Below are positions 8,363 through 16,712 of a stretch of DNA of 64,000 nt, piece by piece. The DNA lies in contig NZ_MVHF01000022.1 of assembly GCF_002086485.1 (NCBI RefSeq), positions 52,684 to 116,683 on the forward strand, read 5' to 3'. Within the stretch, counting starts at the first letter, position 1. The number at the start of each line of letters is the position of its first letter. The notes under the pieces are model-generated. The model had not been told where the DNA came from. It was given only the letters and a program-made list of their open reading frames with translations, and did not search any database. Made by a program: the position numbers and the translations under genes. Source of the DNA: Mycobacterium aquaticum (lineage in GTDB: Bacteria; Actinomycetota; Actinomycetes; Mycobacteriales; Mycobacteriaceae).

Positions 8363-9106
8363 TCAGACCGCCTTGCGCCGGGCCTGCGCCTTCTTGGCAG
8401 GCTTGGCGCCCTGTTCGATCAACCGCGCGGCGTGGTCGAGGATGCACTCAAGGCCGTACTCGAAGTTCTTCTCGTCGGCAGCACCGATCCGGTGGCCTTC
8501 ACCGGTCACCTGCGCGATCAGGGGCGCGCTCTCGGGATCGATCACCATGGTCTCTTCGTAGTCGCCCGGGGCGTTGTCGTTGGCCCGGTTCTTCTCGTAG
8601 AGCCGGTGCAGCACCACCGATCCGCGGACATGCACGGATACCGCCGAATAGGTGTCGAAGGCATCCTCGACCGAGAGTCCGGCCTCGACCAGACCGCTGA
8701 TCGCGGTTTCCATCTCCTGGACACCCAGCCGCGCGGCTCGCGGACTCAGTGCCGACCTGATCAGGATCAGATCGCACAGGATCGGGTTGCCCATGAACGC
8801 CTTGCGCATGGTCCGCGCGTGGTTGGCGAGTGACTCACGCCAATCCTTGGCCTCCACATACGGCGTCGCAACGACGAATTCGCGCAATGCGCGGTCGGTC
8901 ATCGCGTTGAGCAGATCGTCCTTCTTGCGGAAGTACCAGTAGATGCTCGTGACACCGACGCCGAGGTGTTTACCGAGCAGCGGCATGCTCAGGTTGTCGA
9001 TCGAGACCTGCTCGGCGAGTTCGAAAGCGCCGGCGATGATGTCGTCGGGGTTGATGGATCCTCGTTCGCGGCGCTGACGCTTCTCCGCGGTCGGTTGCTT
9101 TGCCAC
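8363..9106 (-). CDS. TetR-family regulator
   Basis: 247 residues with a long N-terminal arm. The helix-turn-helix spans about residues 30-75 (LGKHLGVGVTSIYWYFRKKDDLL), and a TetR C-terminal domain follows. The GTG at 9106 was chosen because GGAGGTG lies 6 bases upstream; an ATG at 9121 would put that site inside the gene. The AATCGATA octamer just upstream also occurs before the thiolase gene. It probably represses the thiolase and itself, released by an acyl-CoA or related intermediate; this is inference. Confidence 0.88.
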   Translation of the reverse strand: MAKQPTAEKRQRRERGSINPDDIIAGAFELAEQVSIDNLSMPLLGKHLGVGVTSIYWYFRKKDDLLNAMTDRALREFVVATPYVEAKDWRESLANHARTMRKAFMGNPILCDLILIRSALSPRAARLGVQEMETAISGLVEAGLSVEDAFDTYSAVSVHVRGSVVLHRLYEKNRANDNAPGDYEETMVIDPESAPLIAQVTGEGHRIGAADEKNFEYGLECILDHAARLIEQGAKPAKKAQARRKAV

Positions 9107-9119
9107 TGCGGACACCTCC

Positions 9120-9132
9120 ATCGAAATCGATA
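9120..9132. promoter_or_regulatory. Candidate auto-operator of the TetR gene
   Basis: ATCGAAATCGATA, a repeated ATCGA half-site 14 bp before the chosen GTG; shares AATCGATA with the thiolase promoter at 7154-7161. Confidence 0.35.
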
Positions 9133-9229
9133 CTGCTCGGGCAGGTCCTGCGCCGCGGGTCAACGCCGCCGAATTTACCGTCAGCTGCCACCTGAACTGC
9201 GCCTACCGGCGCGTGTCTTGCGGGTATTG

Positions 9230-9343
9230 TCACCGTCAACCTTACCGGTAGACCTCCCGTAGCTTTGCCCTGCGGTGGTGTCCGGGCCGTCGCTGGGCGG
9301 TGGCGGGCGGTCAGCCGCCCTTTTACTGTAATCCATATAGTAG
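9230..9343. promoter_or_regulatory. Operator cluster between TetR and crotonase genes
   Basis: Two operator groups of the island type. At 9230-9262 three 9-mers follow one another with 12-bp centre spacing (TCACCGTCA, TTACCGGTA, CTCCCGTAG). At 9323-9343 the pair is TTACTGTAA and ATATAGTAG. The second pair sits 42 bp before the GTG of the plus-strand crotonase. Confidence 0.5.
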
Positions 9344-9384
9344 GCTTTTCCGGAGTATTGGACCGCGAGCTGTGAGGGGCACTG

Positions 9385-10146
9385 GTGTCAGAGGTAGTTC
9401 TGCGGGAGCGTCACGGGCGGACGCTCGTCATCACGATCAATCGGCCGGAGGCCCGCAACGCGTTCAATCTCGCGGTCGCCCAAGGGCTCGCCGATGCGGT
9501 CGACGAACTTGACGGCACTGCGGAACTCTCGGTGGCGATCATCACCGGCGCGGGCGGCAACTTCTGTGCCGGCATGGATCTGAAGGCGTTCGCGTCCGGG
9601 GAAGTGCCCCACGTGCCGGGCCGCGGCATCGGGTTCACCGAACAGCCGCCGCACAAGCCGCTCATCGCCGCGGTCGAAGGTTACGCGCTGGCGGGCGGCA
9701 CCGAGATCGTTCTCGCCACTGATCTCGTGGTGGCTTCCAAGGCGGCCAAGTTCGGCATACCCGAGGTGAAGCGTGGTCTGGTCGCCGCGGGCGGTGGTCT
9801 GCTGCGGCTACCCAAGCGCATCCCGTACCAGAAGGCCCTCGAGCTGGCGCTCACCGGCGACAGCTTCACCGCCGAGGAGGCTGCGGCGTGGGGCTTCGTC
9901 AACAAGCTCACCGAGCCGGGCGAGGCCTTGGCCGGTGCTCTCGAACTGGCCGAGCGGATCACCGCGAACGGCCCGCTCGCGGTGGCGGTGACCAAGGAGA
10001 TCATCACCAAGTCGGCAGGCTGGTCCGAGGACGAGATGTGGAAGAAGCAGGGCGAGTTGATCACTCCTGTCTTCACGTCAAAAGACGCAATCGAAGGTGC
10101 GACGGCGTTTGCCGAGAAGCGTGCCCCGAACTGGACCGGTTCCTGA
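9385..10146 (+). CDS. Enoyl-CoA hydratase with both catalytic glutamates
   Basis: 253 residues; the most canonical crotonase in the island. The oxyanion loop NFCAGMDLKAFA and both catalytic Glu residues are present (AGGTEIVLATD and FGIPEVKRGL), and the protein ends in EKRAPNW as mycobacterial EchA proteins do. It should hydrate 2-enoyl-CoA esters. GTG start with a GAGGGG site 5 bases upstream. A short-chain dehydrogenase follows 7 bp later, giving a hydratase-dehydrogenase pair. Confidence 0.92.
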   Translation: MSEVVLRERHGRTLVITINRPEARNAFNLAVAQGLADAVDELDGTAELSVAIITGAGGNFCAGMDLKAFASGEVPHVPGRGIGFTEQPPHKPLIAAVEGYALAGGTEIVLATDLVVASKAAKFGIPEVKRGLVAAGGGLLRLPKRIPYQKALELALTGDSFTAEEAAAWGFVNKLTEPGEALAGALELAERITANGPLAVAVTKEIITKSAGWSEDEMWKKQGELITPVFTSKDAIEGATAFAEKRAPNWTGS

Positions 10147-10153
10147 CGGACCG

Positions 10154-10951
10154 ATGGATCTCGGGTTCGCCGGCGCGGCCGCCGTCGTGGTGGGCGGTGG
10201 CCGGGGCATGGGTCTCGCGACCGCGCAATGCCTGGCCGACGACGGTGCCCGGGTGGCGATCGTCGGGCGCTCCAAGGACGTACTCGACGCCGCCGCAGCC
10301 GATCTCATCGGCCGTGGCTCACCGGACGCCGTGCCCGTCGTCGCCGACATGTGCGACGCGGCGCAGGTGCAGAAGGTGTTCGCCGAGGTCGGTGACCGCT
10401 GGGGCGGCGAACTCAACGTGCTCGTCAACACCGTCGGCCCCGGCGCTGCCGGATCCGTCGAGGAGTTGACCGACGAGCAGTGGCAGGAAGCCTTCGATGC
10501 CGGCCTGATGGGCATGGTGCGATGTGTCCGGGCCGCCTTGCCGCTACTCCGCAACGCGGATTGGGCGCGGATCGTGAACTTTTCGGCACACTCGACGCAG
10601 CGGCAGAGTGTCCGGCTGCCGGCGTACACCGCCGCCAAGGCCGCGATGAACAGTGTCTCCAAGAATCTCTCGCTGTTGCTGGCCAAGGACGAGATCCTGG
10701 TCAATGTCGTTTCGCCGGGCAGCATCTCGTCGGAGGCATTGCTGGGCTGGGCCCGATCGGTCGGTGTCGACGGCGCTGATCCGTACCGCCTGATGGCCGC
10801 GATCGACGAGCATTTCGGACATCCCGCTCACCTGCCGAGGGCCGGTCTGCCCGGCGAGATAGGCCCGGTTGCAGCATTTTTGGCCTCGCGGCGCAATTCC
10901 TACATGACGGGGGCGAACATCAACGTGGACGGCGGCTCGGACTTCACCTAG
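10154..10951 (+). CDS. Short-chain dehydrogenase/reductase
   Basis: 265 residues. The NAD(P)-binding loop is GGGRGMG near residue 14; the catalytic Ser is in VNFSAHST and the Tyr/Lys in YTAAKAAM (~155-159); the C-terminal SDR substrate region ends in NVDGGSDFT. It most likely oxidises a 3-hydroxyacyl-CoA made by the hydratase next door. The ATG at 10154 was chosen because the longer frame overlaps the hydratase end and the SDR fold begins at residue 3 from here. Confidence 0.9.
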   Translation: MDLGFAGAAAVVVGGGRGMGLATAQCLADDGARVAIVGRSKDVLDAAAADLIGRGSPDAVPVVADMCDAAQVQKVFAEVGDRWGGELNVLVNTVGPGAAGSVEELTDEQWQEAFDAGLMGMVRCVRAALPLLRNADWARIVNFSAHSTQRQSVRLPAYTAAKAAMNSVSKNLSLLLAKDEILVNVVSPGSISSEALLGWARSVGVDGADPYRLMAAIDEHFGHPAHLPRAGLPGEIGPVAAFLASRRNSYMTGANINVDGGSDFT

Positions 10952-11080
10952 CCGGCACACAGCTCTGCCCGCGGCGTCCGTGCCTGGCTCGTGAAAGCCC
11001 AGATCGAGACTGCATTTTCCGGGGTGCAATTGCGGCTCTCTGGCGCGGCCTTTGTGCTGGTCGCAGGCCCGTCCGGCGGC

Positions 11081-11116
11081 TTGCGGAATACTCTACCGAT
11101 AGGTATACAGTATCTG
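11081..11116 (+). promoter_or_regulatory. Leaderless promoter overlapped by the island operator
   Basis: TTGCGG (11081-11086), 17 bp, then TATACA (11104-11109); the GTG start of the next gene is 7 bases after the -10, so transcription probably starts at the start codon. The operator 9-mers CTACCGATA and ATACAGTAT (11093-11113) cover the -10. Confidence 0.5.
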
Positions 11117-11946
11117 TGGCTGCAGACAGCTCTGTGGGTGACCCGGCGGTGGCCGAAGCGGTGCTCTACGACGTCACCGACAGCGGCGTCGCAGTCCTCA
11201 CGCTCAACCGGCCCGAGCGGCTGAACTCCTGGGGCGCTGACATCTCCGCCGGGGTGTACGCGAATTTCGACCGCGCCGAAGCCGATCCGGCGGTGCGCGT
11301 CATCGTACTGACGGGAAGCGGTCGGGGGTTCTGTGCCGGTGCGTACATGGGATCCATGGCGGCCCTTGGCGACTCGATCAACGAGGACACCGACGTCAGC
11401 AAGATCGTCGGCGAGAGGCATCCGCACTTCCTCACCGCCCTGCGCAAGCCGGTCGTCGCCGCCATCAACGGGGCGTGCGTCGGCATCGGTCTGACCCATG
11501 CCCTGATGTGCGATGTGCGGTTCGCGGCCGCGGGCGCGAAGTTCGCCACCGCGTTCCCGCGGCGGGGCTTGGTCGGCGAGTACGGGATCACCTGGATCCT
11601 CCCGCGGTTGGCGGGCTGGGGCGCGGCGGCCGACCTGTTGTTGAGCGGCCGCACATTCCTTGCCGAGGAAGCCGCGCAACTCGGCCTCGTCAAAGAGGTT
11701 GTGGCGCCCGAGGATCTGCTGCGCCGAGCACTGGAGTACGACGAGGACCTGGCCCGCAACTGCTCGCCGGCGTCGATGGCGGTCATCAAACGGCAGCTGT
11801 ACGGCGATGCTCACGATGACGTGCTCGCTGTCAGCAGCCGCGCGGAACGCCTCATGCACGAGTCGATGGTCCGGCCCGACCTTGTCGAGGGCATCACCGC
11901 GTTCTTCGAGAAGCGACCGCCGAATTTTCCGCCGCTGAAAGGCTGA
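11116..11946 (+). CDS. Enoyl-CoA hydratase/isomerase family protein
   Basis: 276 residues. The oxyanion loop is GFCAGAYMGSM. The first usual Glu is Thr (GIGLTHALMCD), but the motif GLVGEYGITWILPRLAG has a Glu where PaaG-like isomerases have Asp, a pattern common in mycobacterial EchA paralogues. It is probably an isomerase or hydratase of acyl-CoA. GTG start, predicted leaderless. The stop codon lies inside a triple 8-bp repeat that leads into the next gene. Confidence 0.87.
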   Translation: MAADSSVGDPAVAEAVLYDVTDSGVAVLTLNRPERLNSWGADISAGVYANFDRAEADPAVRVIVLTGSGRGFCAGAYMGSMAALGDSINEDTDVSKIVGERHPHFLTALRKPVVAAINGACVGIGLTHALMCDVRFAAAGAKFATAFPRRGLVGEYGITWILPRLAGWGAAADLLLSGRTFLAEEAAQLGLVKEVVAPEDLLRRALEYDEDLARNCSPASMAVIKRQLYGDAHDDVLAVSSRAERLMHESMVRPDLVEGITAFFEKRPPNFPPLKG

Positions 11947-11965
11947 AAGGTTGAAAGGTTGATGA
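11934..11965 (+). repeat. Triple 8-bp tandem repeat carrying ribosome-binding sites
   Basis: GCTGAAAG, GCTGAAAG, GTTGAAAG and a partial GTTGATGA follow in tandem across the crotonase stop and up to the next ATG at 11967. Each unit gives a GAAAGG-like Shine-Dalgarno, so length changes could tune translation of the amidohydrolase. Confidence 0.7.
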
Positions 11966-11966
11966 C

Positions 11967-13214
11967 ATGACCGATGCCCCAGACCGGCTGCCGTACTTGG
12001 CCGTAGACGTCGACAATCACTACTACGAGCCGATCGACGCCTTCACCCGGCACCTGCCCAAGGAATTCAAGCGCCGCGGCGTGCAGATGGTGGCCGACGG
12101 CAAGCGCACCTTGGCGATGATGGGGGAGAAGGTCAACCACTTCATCCCCAACCCGACCTTCGACCCGACCATCGAACCGGGCTGCCTGGACCTGTTGTTC
12201 CGCGGCGAGATTCCCGAAGGCGTCGACCCCGCATCGCTGATGAAGGTCGACCGGCTTTCCGAACACCCCGAATATCAGAACCGCGATGCCAGGGTGACAG
12301 TGCTGGACCGCCAGCGGCTGGAAACCGTGTTCATGCTGCCGACTTTCGCGTGCGGGGTCGAGGAGGGGCTCAAGCACGATATCGAGGCCACGATGGCCTC
12401 GGTACACGCGTTCAATTTGTGGCTCGACGAGGATTGGGGATTCGACCGCCCCGACGGCCGGATCGTCTCGGCGCCCATCATTTCGCTGGCCGATCCCGAG
12501 AAAGCCGTCGAAGAGGTCGAATTCGTGCTGGGTCGCGGCGCGAAGTTGGTTCTTGTGCGTCCCGCTCCAGTGCCGGGCGTGGTGAAGCCCCGCTCGCTGG
12601 GTGACCCGTTGCACGATCCAGTGTGGGCGCGGCTGGCCGAAGCCGGTGTGCCGGTGGGCTTTCACCTTTCCGACAGCGGGTACCTGGCCATCTCGGCGCT
12701 GTGGGGCGGCAAGTCCACGTTCGAGGGGTTCGGCAAGCGTGACCCGCTGGACAACGTGTTGCTCGATGACCGGGCGATCCACGACACCATGGCCTCATTG
12801 ATCGTGCACCAGGTGTTCACCCGACATCCCGAGCTCAAGGTCGTCAGCATCGAGAACGGCTCGTACTTCGTCTACCGGCTGATCAAACGACTGAAGAAGG
12901 CGGCCAACAATGCGCCGTACCACTTCAAGGAGGATCCGGTCGAGCAGCTGCGCACCCACGTGTGGATCGCGCCGTACTACGAAGACGACGTGTCACTGCT
13001 CGCCGACACCATCGGCGTCGACAAGATCCTCTTCGGATCGGACTGGCCGCACGGCGAGGGCTTGGCCGACCCGACCACGTTCACCGCAGACATTCCGCAG
13101 TTCCCGGAATTCAGCCACGAAGACACCCGAAAGGTCATGCGTGACAACGCACTCGAACTCCTCGGTGATCCGCAACGGACCGCGCCGGGTGCCCGGCATC
13201 TGGTGTCGGCCTAG
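11967..13214 (+). CDS. Amidohydrolase-2 family (ACMSD-like) metal-dependent hydrolase
   Basis: 415 residues, TIM-barrel of the ACMSD/amidohydrolase-2 family, whose members hydrolyse or decarboxylate ring-derived acids. The N-terminal metal segment is DVDNHYYEP (DxxNHxxE instead of DxHxH); later ligands are expected in GFHLSDSG and the C-terminal FGSDWPHGEG. The length is complete. It follows the crotonase within 21 bp and precedes a deleted acyl-CoA synthetase scar. A role in ring or C-C bond hydrolysis is inferred from context only. Confidence 0.88.
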   Translation: MTDAPDRLPYLAVDVDNHYYEPIDAFTRHLPKEFKRRGVQMVADGKRTLAMMGEKVNHFIPNPTFDPTIEPGCLDLLFRGEIPEGVDPASLMKVDRLSEHPEYQNRDARVTVLDRQRLETVFMLPTFACGVEEGLKHDIEATMASVHAFNLWLDEDWGFDRPDGRIVSAPIISLADPEKAVEEVEFVLGRGAKLVLVRPAPVPGVVKPRSLGDPLHDPVWARLAEAGVPVGFHLSDSGYLAISALWGGKSTFEGFGKRDPLDNVLLDDRAIHDTMASLIVHQVFTRHPELKVVSIENGSYFVYRLIKRLKKAANNAPYHFKEDPVEQLRTHVWIAPYYEDDVSLLADTIGVDKILFGSDWPHGEGLADPTTFTADIPQFPEFSHEDTRKVMRDNALELLGDPQRTAPGARHLVSA

Positions 13215-13222
13215 CCGCCGCG

Positions 13223-13633
13223 ATGGGTGAGTGGACCATCGGTGAGGTCCTCGACACGATCGCGGATGCGGCGCCGGACCGGGTGATGACGATCTGTGGC
13301 GAGCGCCGCACGACGTTCGCGCAGGGCGAGAAGGTGTTCGTCGAAGAGGTCGAAGAGATCCTGCGCGCTGTTCCTGAGGTCGTCGACGCGCTGGTGGTCG
13401 GTCGACCCAGCCAACGGTGGGGCCAGGAGGTCGTGGCGATCGTGGCGCTGCGCTCCGCGCTCGGGGCCGACGTTCTGCAGGAGCACTGCGCGGCGCGGTT
13501 GGCGCGGTTCAAGATTCCCAAGGATGTGGTGTTCGTCGAGGTGGTGCGCAGGCTCGGCAACGGCAAGGCGGATTACCGCTGGGCCCAGAACGTGGCGATG
13601 GCAGCAGGTCAGACGAAGAGAGAATGCGTATGA
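13223..13633 (+). pseudogene. Acyl-CoA synthetase scar: N- and C-ends joined by an in-frame deletion
   Basis: 136 residues. The first ~33 look like the start of a mycobacterial FadD (GEWTIGEVLDTIADAAPDR, then RRTTFAQ); from residue ~34 the text is the C-terminal domain (GEKVFVEEVEEILRAVPEVV, GRPSQRWGQEVVAIVAL, and the lysine in NGKADYRW). About 390 residues, including the whole AMP-binding P-loop, are missing while the reading frame is kept. It cannot be an active ligase. The frame still ends in an ATGA overlap with the next amidohydrolase, so it may persist for translational coupling. Confidence 0.85.
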
Positions 13634-14472
13634 GTCACAAGGTCATCGATTGTCTGGTCAACGTGCACTTCGGCGAGACCCAGAATCAGCCTGCCTTCAT
13701 GACGAAGGTGCGCGACGACTACTTCAACGGCCCGCAATCGATGTACGACCCGATCGACCTCGCAGAACTGCTCGACGAGATGGACACGCACGCGGTGCGC
13801 CGGGCCATCCTGATGGACTCGCTGGCCAAACCGTCGGTGACGGCGCGGAAGTTCGTCGACGCCCACCCGGATCGGTTCGCGCTGGCGATGGGCGGAGTGA
13901 ACCTGCTGCGGCCCATGCCGTCGTTGCGCGAGCTCACCGCTGTGGCCCGCGATCTTCCTGTGGCGTATGCGGTTGTGGGGCCGAGCTTTTGGGGCGACGG
14001 GCAGTACCCGCCCAGCGACGCGGTCTATTACCCGCTCTACGCCAAATGCGCCGAGCTCGAATTGCCGTTGTGCGTCAACGCCGGTCTCCCGGGGCCGCCC
14101 ATTCCCGGGGAGGTGCAGAACCCGATCCATCTGGACTGCGTGTGTGTGCGGTTCCCGGAGCTCAAACTGTGCATGATCCACGGAGCCGATCCGTGGTGGG
14201 ATATTGCGATCCGGATGCTCATCAAATACCAGAATCTGCGGTTGATGACGTCGGCGTGGTCGCCGAAACGGTTGCCGGAGAGCCTGTTGCACTTCATGTG
14301 CACGCGCGGCAAGGGCAAGATCATCTTCGCCTCGGATTTCCCGGTGCTGCGGATGAACCGTGTGGTCCCCGAGGCGCTGGCCCTCGACGTACCGTCCGAC
14401 GTGCTCGACAACTACCTGTACCACAACGCCGCCGAGTTCTTTTTCGGCGAAAGCCGAGAAGGGGAGCGCTGA
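13630..14472 (+). CDS. Amidohydrolase-2 family protein
   Basis: 280 residues, shorter type of amidohydrolase-2. VNVHFGE replaces the N-terminal DxHxH motif; other metal-site candidates are CMIHGADPWWD and the C-terminal FASDFPVLR. The ATG at 13630 overlaps the scar gene stop (ATGA); an ATG two codons upstream is also possible. Its stop overlaps the ATG of the acyl-CoA dehydrogenase (TGATG), so translation is coupled along the operon 11116-16712. Substrate unknown; probably a ring-derived CoA ester or acid. Confidence 0.85.
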   Translation: MSHKVIDCLVNVHFGETQNQPAFMTKVRDDYFNGPQSMYDPIDLAELLDEMDTHAVRRAILMDSLAKPSVTARKFVDAHPDRFALAMGGVNLLRPMPSLRELTAVARDLPVAYAVVGPSFWGDGQYPPSDAVYYPLYAKCAELELPLCVNAGLPGPPIPGEVQNPIHLDCVCVRFPELKLCMIHGADPWWDIAIRMLIKYQNLRLMTSAWSPKRLPESLLHFMCTRGKGKIIFASDFPVLRMNRVVPEALALDVPSDVLDNYLYHNAAEFFFGESREGER

Positions 14473-15518
14473 TGGACCGCTACGAACTGCGCAGGCTGGA
14501 TTACAGCCTGACCGAGGACCACGTCGCCCTGCAGTCCGCGTACCGGCAGTTCTTCAAGACCCATTGCGATATCGAGGCGGTTCGGGCCGCCGAGCCCTCC
14601 GGTTTCGACAAGAGCCTGTGGGAACGGTTGTGCGCCATGGGCGCCACTACGATGGCCGTGCCGGAATCGGTCGGCGGCGACGGCGCGACACTCGTCGACC
14701 TGACCCTGGTCGCCGAGGAGCTCGGCAGGTCGCTGGCCCCGGTGCCGTGGATCGACCATGTTGTCGCGGCGCGGCTGCTCGCGCGGTTGGGTGTCCTGGA
14801 TTCGCCGGAGGTCGTGCAGGGCACGCAGATCGTCGGACTCGACCCGCAGCAGGTCGCACCGACCGGTGCCCGGTTGATCCCGACGGCATCGATCGCCGAC
14901 CACCTCATCGTCCGCGATGGCCAGAATGTGCTGAAGCTGGGATTCTCCACGCGACCGGCCCGGGTCGACAACATCGGCAAGCTTCCCATGGGTTGGGTGG
15001 ACCCGGCCGTCGCGGACAGCAGGGTGGTGCTCGCCGGCGGCGCGGCCGCCGAAGCGGAATACCAACGGGCACTGGATGAATGGCGGCTGCTGACTGCTTC
15101 TGCGTTGGTCGGCCTCGTCGAGGAGACCATGACCACCGCCGCCGAATTCGCCAAGACCCGGTACACCCTGGGGGTGCCGATCTCGACCCTGCAGGGCATT
15201 TCGCATCCCCTGGCCAACATCGCCATAGCGGTGCAGGGTGGACGTGGCCTGGCGCGCCGGGCCGCCTGGTTCCTGGACAACGAACCCGATGAGCGGCCCG
15301 AGTTGGCGCCGTCCGCATTCGTGTTCATGGCCGAGGAGGCGGCCAAGGCGGCCACCATGGCTGTGCACGTACAGGGCGGGCTCGGCGTGTCAGCCGAGGC
15401 TGCCGCCACCGCCTACCTGGTGCGGGCGCGCGGCTGGCCGCTCGCCGGCGGCGATCCGGGGGCCACCGCCGTGCGCATCGCCCAGATCGTGACGGCCCGT
15501 GAGAACGGGGAGGCCTAG
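14472..15518 (+). CDS. Acyl-CoA dehydrogenase, small subunit-type
   Basis: 348 residues, about 40 shorter than a standard acyl-CoA dehydrogenase. The N-terminal helical domain (LRRLDYSLTEDHVALQSAYR) and C-terminal helical domain (VHVQGGLGVSAEAAATAYL) are present, but the FAD/substrate-contacting YTEPxxGSD segment is not. Such degenerate subunits pair with a complete partner in mycobacterial alpha2-beta2 FadE enzymes of steroid breakdown. The partner is likely the next gene, 6 bp downstream. GGGGAG site; overlaps the preceding stop. Confidence 0.88.
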   Translation: MDRYELRRLDYSLTEDHVALQSAYRQFFKTHCDIEAVRAAEPSGFDKSLWERLCAMGATTMAVPESVGGDGATLVDLTLVAEELGRSLAPVPWIDHVVAARLLARLGVLDSPEVVQGTQIVGLDPQQVAPTGARLIPTASIADHLIVRDGQNVLKLGFSTRPARVDNIGKLPMGWVDPAVADSRVVLAGGAAAEAEYQRALDEWRLLTASALVGLVEETMTTAAEFAKTRYTLGVPISTLQGISHPLANIAIAVQGGRGLARRAAWFLDNEPDERPELAPSAFVFMAEEAAKAATMAVHVQGGLGVSAEAAATAYLVRARGWPLAGGDPGATAVRIAQIVTARENGEA

Positions 15519-15524
15519 GACGCA

Positions 15525-16712
15525 ATGGATTTCTCACAAGTCGAGCTGTCCGCAGAAGACGAAGCGTTCCGCGCCGAGGTTCGGGACTTCCTCGGCCGCA
15601 TCGTCACCGAGGACGTCATCCGGCGTGACCGCGAAACCGGTGACAACTTCGACGAGGGCGTGCACCTGCAACTCGCTGCGGCGGGGTATCTGGAGAAGGA
15701 GTGGAAATCCGATGCGGACGGCGGATTCAGCCGGGTGCGGCGCAGGATCTGGGAGCTGGAGAAACGCCGGGCCGAAGTACCGTGGGTGACGTGGGGCACC
15801 ACCGCGATGGTGGCGCGCTCGGTGGCGAAATTCGCCTCCCCCGAGATCCGCGACGATGTGCTGCGTGGGGTGTTCGACGGCACGGTGCGGTTGTGCCTGG
15901 GTTACACCGAACCCGACGGCGGTTCGGACGTCGCGACCTGCAAGACCCGTGCGGTGCGTGACGGTGACCAGTGGATCATCAACGGCGCCAAGATGTTCAC
16001 CACCGGCGCCCACAATTGCCAGTACGTCTTCCTGATCACCAATACCGACCCGGATGCGCCGAAACACAAGAGCCTCACCATGTTCCTGGTACCTCTGGAT
16101 TCGCCGGGCATCGAGATCCAGGGCATCCGCACCGTCGATGGCGACCGCACCAACATCGTCTACTACTCCGATGTGCGGGTGGACGACCGTTACCGGCTCG
16201 GTGATGTCAACGGCGGCTGGACCGTGGTGCGCGAGCCCCTCGACGCCGAGCACGGGGCTGTTGCCGCGGCCGACGACGGCCTGGCCGACGTGGCGATCAT
16301 GATGCACCAGGCGGGGTTCATGGCCGACGCGGCCGACAACGTCGCGGCGCTGGTGGGCACGCCCGACGCCGCTGGCCACCGGGCCGTCGATGACGGGTCG
16401 GTGGCATATCGGTTGGGGCGCAGCATGGCTCGGCTGGAGGCGGCCCTGTCCACCCCGAGCATCTTCGGTCGGGTCGCGCTGGCTCAGACCATGCGTGACA
16501 TCGCTCCCGATCTCATGGACGTCGCCGGGTCGGTGGCGACGCTGCCCGTCGGATCCGAAGGCGGCGCCGACGACCGCACTGAGTACGTGTACCGTTTCGC
16601 ACCGCTGGTCGGCATCTACGGAGGCACGCTCGAGGTGTTCCGCAATATGATCGCCCAGCATGTGCTGGGGCTCGGTAAGCCGAATTACTCTCCGCCCCGC
16701 AAGGCGTCCTGA
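15525..16712 (+). CDS. Acyl-CoA dehydrogenase, catalytic subunit
   Basis: 395 residues with the FAD-binding signature LCLGYTEPDGGSDVA (~126-140), WIINGAKMFTTGAHN, and the C-terminal GIYGGTLEVFRNMIAQ where the catalytic Glu of this family usually lies. It introduces a 2,3 double bond into an acyl-CoA, passing electrons to ETF. Together with the shorter preceding gene it probably forms a heteromeric dehydrogenase. Its 3' end overlaps the convergent gene at 16685-17803 by 28 bp. Confidence 0.92.
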   Translation: MDFSQVELSAEDEAFRAEVRDFLGRIVTEDVIRRDRETGDNFDEGVHLQLAAAGYLEKEWKSDADGGFSRVRRRIWELEKRRAEVPWVTWGTTAMVARSVAKFASPEIRDDVLRGVFDGTVRLCLGYTEPDGGSDVATCKTRAVRDGDQWIINGAKMFTTGAHNCQYVFLITNTDPDAPKHKSLTMFLVPLDSPGIEIQGIRTVDGDRTNIVYYSDVRVDDRYRLGDVNGGWTVVREPLDAEHGAVAAADDGLADVAIMMHQAGFMADAADNVAALVGTPDAAGHRAVDDGSVAYRLGRSMARLEAALSTPSIFGRVALAQTMRDIAPDLMDVAGSVATLPVGSEGGADDRTEYVYRFAPLVGIYGGTLEVFRNMIAQHVLGLGKPNYSPPRKAS

